Assembly: GCA_002395605.1 (NCBI GenBank)
Contig: DGXO01000073.1
Location: 1-21,315, forward strand
Direction: 5' to 3'
Length of the DNA: 21,315 nt
DNA from: Bacteroidales bacterium UBA4230
GTDB lineage: Bacteria > Bacteroidota > Bacteroidia > Bacteroidales > UBA932
Both the position numbers and the translations under genes were made by a program. Each line of letters starts with the position of its first letter. Position 1 is the first letter of the stretch. Positions 15,235-21,315 of this stretch are shown piece by piece. Below the pieces are notes generated by a model. It saw nothing but the letters and a program-made list of their open reading frames with translations, did not search any database and was not told where the DNA came from.

Positions 15235-16695
15235 ATGAAAAAGACATTAAGCACAATAGCACTTTTTCTTGCTCTTATTTCTTCGGCCCGGGGACAGGAG
15301 TTCTCCAACCTTGTAGCGGTGTCGGACGTCAAGTTCCAGCTTGAGGGAGAGAACCTCCTCATGGAGATGGACCTTGACTTCACCGGTATCAAGCCGGAGG
15401 CCGAAGAGAGGCAGGACTACTATCTCACCGTCTATTCCGGGGAGAACTACGTCACCATGCCCGTAGCCAGCCTTCTTGGCCGATCGTGGTATTACCACTA
15501 CGCCAGGGAGCGCAGGACCGACAATCCGTTTGAGCCCGAAGAGCACACCTGGTACTGGAAAAAGGCACCTTCGCCCTATCACTATTCGGCCGTAATCCCT
15601 TACCGCGAATGGATGGGGGAGGGCAAGATCCGTATAGACGCCTCCGTTGGCGGCTGCTGCGGAAAACCAGGCCGCGAAGTCCAGGGCGCACCCGTCATGA
15701 GCGCCGTGCTTCCCGTTGTGGAACCGGAGCCCGTGAAGCCGGTCTACAGGCCTGAATTCATCTACGTTCTCCCGCCTGCCGAAACCACCGTGAAGCAGAG
15801 GGATATCTCCGGTGAGGCCTATGTAGTGTTCGCCTCCGGAAAAACCGCCGTAGACCCTGCCTACAGGGACAATGCCGCGGAGCTTGAGAAGATAAAGGCC
15901 ACCATAGACTCCGTGAGGGCCGACGCCGACGTCACCATCACCGAGGTCCTCCTGCGGGGCTACTCCTCTCCGGACGGAAAATACTCTGCCAACGAGCGCC
16001 TCTCCCTTGCCCGCACAAAGGCCATCAAGGACTACGTAAGTTCCCTCGATTCCCTTTCAGAGAGCGTTTTCAAGGCCGAATCCGTCCCTGAGAACTGGGA
16101 CGGGCTGAGGGCTGCCGTTGAGGGGAGTGAACTTTCGGCAAAGGAGAAGATCCTGGAGCTTATTGACTCCGACCTTGCCCCTGACCGCAAGGAAGCCCGC
16201 CTGAAGGCTAATTTCCCCAAGCAGTGGGCCGCCTTGGTGAAGGAAGTGTTCCCGCTTCTCAGAAGGACCGACTACCGCGTGAGCTACACCGTGAGGAGCT
16301 ACACCACCACGGAGGATGCCCGCCGCATTCTCCGGACTGCACCAGACAAACTGTCAATCACCGAATTCTTCCTTGCTGCGCAGGGCTACGAAATGGGCAC
16401 CTACGAGTTTGACGAGGTATTCAAGATTGCCGCCAGGATTTACCCGGACAACGAGGTCGTGAACATAAACGCCGCCAATGCCGCAATGAGCCTTGGAAGC
16501 CTCTCCGCCGCTGAAGGATATCTTCAGAGGGCGGGGGACAGCCCCGTAGCCCGCTACACCAAGGGCGTTCTTTGCGCCCTCCAGGAAGACTGGGAAGGTG
16601 CGGTCATGTTCTTTACTTCGGCAAAGGCTTCCGGCGTATCCGAGGCCGATGCTGCGCTTACTGTTGCGAAAGAGCTTCTGGAATTTGGTAAATAG
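15235..16695 (+). CDS. DUF3868, OmpA-like and TPR-type periplasmic/outer-membrane protein
   Basis: 486 residues. The signal peptide ends near SSARGQ. The N-terminal ~150 residues fit DUF3868 (VKFQLEGENLLMEMDLDFTG, YHYSAVIPYREWM). An OmpA-like region follows (about 195-360) with YVVFASGKTAVDP and RGYSSPDGKYSANERLSLAR, the latter typical of peptidoglycan-binding OmpA_C domains, although it is interrupted by a helical insertion. The last ~110 residues form TPR-like helices (YPDNEVVNINAANAAMSLG, YTKGVLCALQEDWEGAVMFF). The architecture suggests a periplasmic anchor linking the pilus or outer membrane to the cell wall. It is the last gene of the operon. A predicted promoter for hypB starts inside its 3' end. 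Confidence 0.82.
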   Translation: MKKTLSTIALFLALISSARGQEFSNLVAVSDVKFQLEGENLLMEMDLDFTGIKPEAEERQDYYLTVYSGENYVTMPVASLLGRSWYYHYARERRTDNPFEPEEHTWYWKKAPSPYHYSAVIPYREWMGEGKIRIDASVGGCCGKPGREVQGAPVMSAVLPVVEPEPVKPVYRPEFIYVLPPAETTVKQRDISGEAYVVFASGKTAVDPAYRDNAAELEKIKATIDSVRADADVTITEVLLRGYSSPDGKYSANERLSLARTKAIKDYVSSLDSLSESVFKAESVPENWDGLRAAVEGSELSAKEKILELIDSDLAPDRKEARLKANFPKQWAALVKEVFPLLRRTDYRVSYTVRSYTTTEDARRILRTAPDKLSITEFFLAAQGYEMGTYEFDEVFKIAARIYPDNEVVNINAANAAMSLGSLSAAEGYLQRAGDSPVARYTKGVLCALQEDWEGAVMFFTSAKASGVSEADAALTVAKELLEFGK

Positions 16696-16715
16696 CGCAT
16701 TTTTGCGTACATTTA
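16684..16715 (+). promoter_or_regulatory. Possible hypB promoter
   Basis: TTTG (16684-16687) is separated by exactly 20 bases from TACATTTA (16708-16715), a 7-of-8 match to TAnnTTTG. The first element lies in the last codons of the preceding gene and the second 30 bases before the hypB ATG. It would make hypB independent of the pilin-like operon. Confidence 0.4.
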
Positions 16716-16745
16716 CACACTTTTTCAGAAGCTAACCACAACAGT

Positions 16746-17420
16746 ATGGATTCGGTAAAAATTATCGAAATAAAGAAAAGCGTCTTTGAGGACAACAACC
16801 TTGATGCAGATTCCCTGCGCAAGGAGTTGAGGCTCAAGGGCGTTTTTCTGTTAAACCTCATGTCGTCGCCCGGAAGCGGCAAAACCACCACCCTCATCCG
16901 CACCATAAATCTCCTGAAGGACAAGCTCCGCATTGCCGTCATGGAGGCCGATATCGACTCCGACGTAGATGCAGTGAAGATAAAGGAAGCCACCGGCATC
17001 CCTTCCATTCAGCTTCACACCGGCGGCATGTGCCACCTGGACGCCGAAATGACCCGCCAGGGCCTTGATAACGTAGACCTTGAGGGCCTGGACCTTGTGA
17101 TTCTGGAGAATGTGGGTAACCTTGTGTGCCCCGCGGAGTTCGATACCGGCAGTTCCTGCAACGCCATGATCCTCTCCGTTCCGGAAGGCCACGACAAACC
17201 CCTCAAATACCCTCTCATGTTCTCCATCTGCGACGTAGTCGTGGTGAACAAGATGGACGTCCAGCCTTACTTCGACTTCGACCTTGAGAAGTGCACGGAG
17301 TACGTCCACATGAGAAACCCCAAAGCCCGCATCATTCCCATTTCGGCCAAAACCGGGGAAGGCGTGGAAGAATTCGCCGCCTGGCTCCTTGATGCCGTCA
17401 AATCCTGGAAAAATCAATAA
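16746..17420 (+). CDS. hypB: Hydrogenase/urease nickel-incorporation GTPase HypB
   Basis: Cytoplasmic GTPase that works with HypA to deliver nickel to [NiFe] enzymes. 224 residues, as for HypB proteins without the N-terminal metal-storage extension: neither a His-rich stretch nor CxxCGC is present. Motifs: Walker A SSPGSGKTT (40-48), the switch/metal motif GGMCHLDA with C96 and H97, ENVGNLVCPAEFD with C128, the guanine-specificity NKMD (168-171) and SAKTGEG. All expected residues are present. The next gene, a large redox protein, starts 17 bases after the stop, and hypA lies beyond it. No hypC, D, E, F or hydrogenase subunit is in the window. Confidence 0.96.
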   Translation: MDSVKIIEIKKSVFEDNNLDADSLRKELRLKGVFLLNLMSSPGSGKTTTLIRTINLLKDKLRIAVMEADIDSDVDAVKIKEATGIPSIQLHTGGMCHLDAEMTRQGLDNVDLEGLDLVILENVGNLVCPAEFDTGSSCNAMILSVPEGHDKPLKYPLMFSICDVVVVNKMDVQPYFDFDLEKCTEYVHMRNPKARIIPISAKTGEGVEEFAAWLLDAVKSWKNQ

Positions 17421-17437
17421 TAAAATCTATACTTTCT

Positions 17438-20266
17438 ATGCCTGAGATGTCAAAAAAGTTTGTCCCCAAGCATTTTGGAGACAAAAATCCCAATCCCAAG
17501 CTCATCAAATTCGTGCGACACGTCACGGACCGCATTCCCGGCAAAATCAAGATGACAACTGAAGCCCCGGAGTACTGGGGCCTTGCCTGCATCTTCGAGG
17601 ATGAGATGGATCCCATAACCCGTGAAGCCTCCCTGGACCTCCTTCTGGACATGCTTCCCGGGAATCCGTTCAAGGTTCGCAAGCACTGGAGCCGCACCCA
17701 GCTGCATGAGATGAATGCCAAAAAGCATTATGCTTCGTCAGAGGCGGATTTCGACGCCCTCCTTGACAAGCTCTCATACTTCGGCATGCTGGAGTACGAC
17801 TACGGAGACCACTACAAGAACGGTCAGGGAGCGGATCCCGGCACCACCTTCAACCGTGAAGACCGCATTTACTGGGTTCCCATGTTCGTTCCCGGCAGCG
17901 CAGAATACACCAACATGAACGTGGAGCTCATGGACAAGCACCCTGAGCTTGCCATGTTTTTCGAGCGCATGACCTTCCTCCCTCTGGAAAAGATCACCCC
18001 CATGGTGCCCATGGGCGGCTCGGGCATCGGCATGCATGTTATTCCCGTGGAAAAGGCTATTTCCATGGAAAACCAGTCCATTGACATAGAGCACATCTCA
18101 TACTGGCTCAAGAAGTATGAAGGCCACCTTGGCGTGGGCATCTGCTCCTGCCGTTATGGCCGTAAGAAACTGGACGAAGGCTGCGCCGACGACTACCGTG
18201 ACTGGTGTATCGGCGTTGGCGACATGGCCGATTACCTCCGTGAAACCGGCCGCGGCCACGACATTACCTATGACGAGGCCATGGCCATCCTCAAAAAGGC
18301 CGAAGACCACGGATTCGTGCATCAGGTGACTAACATCGACGGCGACGGAAAGATCTTTGCCATCTGCAACTGTAACGTCAAGATCTGTAACGCCCTCAGG
18401 ACTTCCCAGCTTTTCAACACCCCCAACATGAGCCGAAGCGCTTATGTAGCGGAGGTGGAGAAGGAAAAGTGCGTTGCCTGCGGCCGCTGCGTGGAGTATT
18501 GCCCCGCCGGCGCCGTGAAGCTTGGCCAGAAACTTTGCACCCACAGCGGTCCCATCAAGTATCCTAAGCACGAGCTTCCGGATGCCGCCAAGTGGGGAGA
18601 GCACAAGTGGACTGAGGACTACCGCGACAAGAACCGCATCAACTGCTACGAAACCGGCACATCTCCCTGTAAGACAGCCTGCCCCGCCCACATTGCGGTT
18701 CAGGGCTATCTCAAGAAGGCCGCCGAAGGAAAGTTCACGGAGGCCCTTGAGCTCATCAAGCGCGAAAACCCGTTCCCGGCAGTGTGTGGCCGCGTCTGCA
18801 ACCGCCGCTGCGAGGACGCCTGCACCCGCGGAACCATTGACCAGCCCATCGCTATCGATGCCGTCAAGAAGTTCATCGCAGAGCAGGACCTCAATGCCGA
18901 AACCCGCTTTGTCCCCGAGGTGAATATCTGCTCCAATGTCCAGGACCGCTGGGAGGAGAAGATAGCGATCATTGGCGGCGGCCCCGCCGGCATGAGCTGC
19001 GCAAATTACCTTGCCACAATGGGTTACAAGCCCACCGTGTTTGAAAAGAATGAAGAGCCCGGCGGTATGCTCCGCTACGGCATTCCTTCCTACAAGCTTT
19101 CCAAGGACGTCCTCAAGGCCGAAATCGACATCATGAAGGAGATCGGCGTAGAGGTCCGTACCGGTGTGGAAGTTGGCAAGGACGTCACCATCGCCCAGCT
19201 CCGCGAGGAAGGTTACAAGGCATTCTACGTAGCCATCGGCTGCCAGGGCGGCCGTCTCCCCGGAGTCCCCGGAGAAACCCTCCCCGGCACCACTACCGCC
19301 ATTGACTTCCTCCACGAAGCCAACTGCGGCGCCAAGAAGGTCTCCGGCAAGGTGGTCGTGGTTGGCGGCGGCAACGTTGCCATAGATGCAGCCCGCGTTG
19401 CAATGCGCAGCGGCGCCTCTGAGGTAACCATGCTTTCCCTTGAAACCGAGGACATTATGCCCGCATCCCTTGAGGAGCGCACGGAAGCCCGCGAAGACGG
19501 CGTTGTCATCAATCCCGGCTGGGGTCCTAAGGAAGTGCTTGGCACTGACAAGGTTACCGGCATCGTGTTCAAGAAGTGCACCTCCGTTTTCAACGCAGAG
19601 CACAAGTTCGCTCCTGAGTACGACGAAAACGAGCTCATCACCCTGGACGCCGACATGGTCATCTTCGCCATCGGCCAAACCGTTATCCTGAAGGACCTCC
19701 TGAAGGACACCAAGGTTGAATTCTTCCGCGGAGTATATCCCATTGCCGACAAACTCACTTACCAGACCGCAGAACCCGACATCTTTGTTGGCGGAGACTG
19801 CTTCACCGGTCCTAAGTTTGCCATCGACGCCATTGCCGCCGGCAAGGAAGCCGCAGAGTCCCTGCACCGCTTTGTGCAGCACGGCCACATGACCATCGGC
19901 CGCAACCGCAGGGATTTCATAGAGCTCAACAAGCAGGATATCGTGGTGGAAAGCTACGACAATTCTTCCCGTCAGGCCCCCGAGGACTTGAGGCCCGCCA
20001 ACAAGTTTGCCGAATACCACGGCACCCTTACCGCTGAGCAGGTGAAGAAGGAAACCGCCCGCTGCCTTGGCTGCGGCGCCTCCGTGGTAGACGAGAACAA
20101 GTGTATCGGCTGCGGCGTCTGCACCACTAAGTGCGGCTTCGATGCCATCCACCTCCACCGTGTACACCCCGACGCCTCAATCATGCGCACCTCCGAAGAC
20201 AAGTTCGGCGGTATCCTCCCTTACATGATTAAGCGCACCGGAAAGATCCTGTTTTCCAAAAAGTAG
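17438..20266 (+). CDS. Fe-S/FAD NAD(P)-linked oxidoreductase (GltD-like fusion)
   Basis: 942 residues, cytoplasmic by sequence. The N-terminal ~330 residues carry cysteines that could ligate clusters: C236-x-C238, C249, C257, C310-x-C312 and C317. A ferredoxin motif follows (C345-x2-C348-x2-C351-x3-CP). Next is the alpha-helical Fe-S domain of GltD and dihydropyrimidine dehydrogenase (CKTACPAHI, CGRVCNRRCEDAC). Then come a FAD-binding Rossmann fold (G513, IIGGGPAGMSC; EEPGGMLRYGIP) and an NAD(P)-binding fold (G643, VVGGGNVAIDAARVA). The C-terminus has CLGC (876-879) and a second ferredoxin motif (C889-x2-C892-x2-C895-x3-C899). It probably transfers electrons between NAD(P)H and ferredoxin or a partner enzyme. 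The reaction is not determined by sequence. Its place between hypB and hypA suggests a link to a nickel enzyme. It is not glutamate synthase: no GltB-like subunit is nearby. A second ATG three codons in is also possible. Confidence 0.85.
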   Translation: MPEMSKKFVPKHFGDKNPNPKLIKFVRHVTDRIPGKIKMTTEAPEYWGLACIFEDEMDPITREASLDLLLDMLPGNPFKVRKHWSRTQLHEMNAKKHYASSEADFDALLDKLSYFGMLEYDYGDHYKNGQGADPGTTFNREDRIYWVPMFVPGSAEYTNMNVELMDKHPELAMFFERMTFLPLEKITPMVPMGGSGIGMHVIPVEKAISMENQSIDIEHISYWLKKYEGHLGVGICSCRYGRKKLDEGCADDYRDWCIGVGDMADYLRETGRGHDITYDEAMAILKKAEDHGFVHQVTNIDGDGKIFAICNCNVKICNALRTSQLFNTPNMSRSAYVAEVEKEKCVACGRCVEYCPAGAVKLGQKLCTHSGPIKYPKHELPDAAKWGEHKWTEDYRDKNRINCYETGTSPCKTACPAHIAVQGYLKKAAEGKFTEALELIKRENPFPAVCGRVCNRRCEDACTRGTIDQPIAIDAVKKFIAEQDLNAETRFVPEVNICSNVQDRWEEKIAIIGGGPAGMSCANYLATMGYKPTVFEKNEEPGGMLRYGIPSYKLSKDVLKAEIDIMKEIGVEVRTGVEVGKDVTIAQLREEGYKAFYVAIGCQGGRLPGVPGETLPGTTTAIDFLHEANCGAKKVSGKVVVVGGGNVAIDAARVAMRSGASEVTMLSLETEDIMPASLEERTEAREDGVVINPGWGPKEVLGTDKVTGIVFKKCTSVFNAEHKFAPEYDENELITLDADMVIFAIGQTVILKDLLKDTKVEFFRGVYPIADKLTYQTAEPDIFVGGDCFTGPKFAIDAIAAGKEAAESLHRFVQHGHMTIGRNRRDFIELNKQDIVVESYDNSSRQAPEDLRPANKFAEYHGTLTAEQVKKETARCLGCGASVVDENKCIGCGVCTTKCGFDAIHLHRVHPDASIMRTSEDKFGGILPYMIKRTGKILFSKK

Positions 20267-20283
20267 TTTAGCCTCCGCGGAAT

Positions 20284-20319
20284 AAAACTTTTTCTCCCCA
20301 AAAAGGTCGAAAAAGTTTT
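20284..20319 (+). terminator. Probable intrinsic terminator after the oxidoreductase gene
   Basis: AAAACTTTTT (20284-20293) and AAAAAGTTTT (20310-20319) form a perfect 10-bp stem with a 16-base loop, and the right arm runs into a further TT. It begins 18 bases after the stop codon. The stem is AT-rich, so strength is uncertain. Confidence 0.5.
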
Positions 20320-20322
20320 TTC

Positions 20323-20365
20323 CGCTTCGGCTCGATACTTTCTGTCATTTCGACCGAGCGAAGCG
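20323..20365 (+). repeat. Hairpin in the hypA leader
   Basis: CGCTTCGGCTCG (20323-20334) pairs with CGAGCGAAGCG (20355-20365) over 11 base pairs with one bulged G, around a 20-base loop. The right arm belongs to the dispersed repeat described next. The hairpin ends 16 bases before the hypA ATG and could influence mRNA stability or start-site access. Confidence 0.5.
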
Positions 20366-20378
20366 AGTGGAGAAATCT
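20343..20378 (+). repeat. Dispersed 36-bp repeat abutting hypA
   Basis: Begins TGTCATTTCGACCGAGCGAA and ends GTGGAGAAATCT, three bases before the hypA ATG. It resembles a short repeat frequent in Bacteroidales intergenic regions (general knowledge) and shares the TGTCATT start and a GAGCG core with the minus-strand repeat at 1-78. It contains GGAG at 20369-20372, which could act as a ribosome binding site for hypA. Confidence 0.6.
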
Positions 20379-20381
20379 CAT

Positions 20382-20732
20382 ATGCACGAACTGGGAATTG
20401 TTTTCTACATAATCAGGGACGTCAAGAAGGCGGCCCTGGAGAATGCCGTGGATAAGATTTCGGCGGTTGTGATGAATATAGGGGAGGTGAGTACCATCAT
20501 TCCCGATTATCTTCAGGACTGCTGGAGATGGGCCGCGGACAAGGAGGACATCCTGAGGGGGGCGGAACTTAAATGCAATATAATTCCCGCGGTGACTTAC
20601 TGCGAAGACTGCGGGATGGAGTTCGAGACCGTCCGTTTTGGGAAAAAATGCCCTCACTGCGGCAGCGAGAGTACCTATCTTCTTCGCGGCAATGAAGTGG
20701 AAATAAAAGAGATTGAAGTTCCAAATCAATAA
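20382..20732 (+). CDS. hypA: Nickel metallochaperone HypA
   Basis: Cytoplasmic nickel-binding protein that hands nickel to [NiFe] hydrogenase together with HypB. 116 residues, the normal length. The start is fixed by the invariant MHE, in which H2 is a nickel ligand; an in-frame GTG at 20367 would bury this histidine five residues in and lies inside a repeat. The zinc site is complete: C74-E-D-C77 and C90-P-H-C93. It is separated from the oxidoreductase gene by 115 bases containing a terminator-like stem, a second hairpin and a dispersed repeat, so it may be transcribed separately from hypB. Confidence 0.95.
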   Translation: MHELGIVFYIIRDVKKAALENAVDKISAVVMNIGEVSTIIPDYLQDCWRWAADKEDILRGAELKCNIIPAVTYCEDCGMEFETVRFGKKCPHCGSESTYLLRGNEVEIKEIEVPNQ

Positions 20733-20761
20733 CCAAAATTTTTTAACTTAAACCTTTAATT

Positions 20762-21315
20762 ATGTTTTTTCAAGTTTACGGAGAGCATGCCCTTTCTCAG
20801 TGGGGAATGCTGATTGTGGTCCTTCTGGGCCTCATCCTCTTCAACGAGTTTGCCCGTAGGACAAAACTTGGCGGTATCATCACCTTCCTGGCCATTCCTC
20901 TGGCCCTCACAGCCTACTTCGTGGCTATCTGGGTTGGTGTGAAGACCGGAGCACAGTGGGCACTTGAGAACCAGACTCACGTCTACATGCAGGGCTGGTT
21001 CCACTATGCCAAACTGTATGCTGCAACGGCCGGCTGTATCGGCTTCATGATGATCAAGTACAAATGGGGTATCGGTGCAAAGCACTGGTTCAAGCCCTTC
21101 CCGTTCATCATCGTTGCAATCAACATCCTCATTGCCTGTGTCTCCGACTTCGAGAGCGCTGTAATGGGCTGGAACAAGTGGTGGCTCACCTCCGAAGGTG
21201 TTTGGCAGTATGGCGGCTGGCACAATGTCATGAACGGTGTCGCTGGTCTTCTGAACATCTTCTGCATGACCGCATGGTGGAACGTGTATCCTTCCAAGGA
21301 CAAGAAGGACATGAT
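20762..21315 (+). CDS. Multi-pass membrane protein, probably DUF5692, 3' end outside window
   Basis: 184 codons are open to the right edge. The ATG at 20762 follows the AT-rich leader AACTTAAACCTTTAATT, 29 bases after the hypA stop. Hydrophobic helices are visible at about residues 15-28, 38-60, 86-99, 112-126 and 155-170. Charged and Trp-rich loops lie between them (MGWNKWWLTSEGVWQYGGWHN). I recognise it as resembling DUF5692 membrane proteins of Bacteroidales, with moderate certainty; its function is unknown. Whether it belongs with hypA is not clear. Confidence 0.65.
   Translation, partial: MFFQVYGEHALSQWGMLIVVLLGLILFNEFARRTKLGGIITFLAIPLALTAYFVAIWVGVKTGAQWALENQTHVYMQGWFHYAKLYAATAGCIGFMMIKYKWGIGAKHWFKPFPFIIVAINILIACVSDFESAVMGWNKWWLTSEGVWQYGGWHNVMNGVAGLLNIFCMTAWWNVYPSKDKKDM

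Noticed and set aside
3051..16695. A classical Sus-type polysaccharide utilization locus
   Set aside because: No SusC-like TonB-dependent transporter, SusD-like protein or hybrid two-component regulator is present in the window; only the amylase and SusE/F-like modules are shared with such loci.
18098..20167. A 689-codon open frame on the minus strand
   Set aside because: It lies wholly inside the oxidoreductase gene, whose motifs are unmistakable; the antisense translation has low-complexity GADAAA-type composition and no recognisable domain.
17438..20266. Glutamate synthase small subunit (gltD)
   Set aside because: The GltD-like core is flanked by ferredoxin motifs and a long cysteine-rich N-terminal region, the protein is about twice GltD length, and no large GltB subunit is adjacent.
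20367..20381. GTG start giving a HypA with five extra N-terminal residues
   Set aside because: HypA needs histidine as residue 2 for nickel binding; MHE begins at 20382 and the extra codons are repeat sequence.

Overview
The window looks like a chromosomal segment of a gut-type Bacteroidales bacterium; the family cannot be fixed from sequence alone. Support: lipoproteins with BACON, SusE/SusF-like and fimbrillin (Mfa-like) domains, DUF3575 and DUF3868 proteins, promoters resembling the Bacteroidetes TTTG-N20-TAnnTTTG pattern, almost no Shine-Dalgarno sites, and short intergenic repeats of the kind common in Bacteroidales genomes. No rRNA, tRNA, transposase, integrase or CRISPR array was seen.

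Layout. (1) 1-2797, minus strand: glpA and glpB of anaerobic glycerol-3-phosphate dehydrogenase, coupled by an ATGA overlap; glpB runs off the left edge through two copies of a 39-bp repeat that add codons to its 3' end. (2) 3051-6653: a large cell-surface alpha-amylase lipoprotein with BACON, SusE/F-like, CBM26-like, SusE/F-like and GH13 domains, and an insertion in the catalytic domain. (3) 6835-16695: eight tightly packed co-directional genes. Five encode lipoproteins that join a fimbrillin-like N-terminal domain to one or two C-terminal modules resembling those of the amylase. A sixth is a bare fimbrillin. A DUF3575 barrel-like protein and a DUF3868/OmpA/TPR protein follow; both families are recurrent companions of Bacteroidales pilus genes. 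(4) 16746-20732: hypB, a 942-residue Fe-S/flavin NAD(P)-linked oxidoreductase, and hypA. (5) 20762 to the right edge: a multi-pass membrane protein, probably DUF5692.

The most interesting reading is that regions 2 and 3 form one starch-foraging system in which type V (FimA/Mfa-like) pilins carry starch-binding modules, next to a surface amylase built from the same modules. No SusC/SusD pair is present here, so this is not a standard polysaccharide utilization locus as far as the window shows. The hyp region points to nickel-enzyme maturation tied to an electron-bifurcation-like or ferredoxin/NAD(P)H oxidoreductase, with no hydrogenase structural gene in view.

Domain calls come from reading motifs by eye; no database search was run. 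Module boundaries are approximate.
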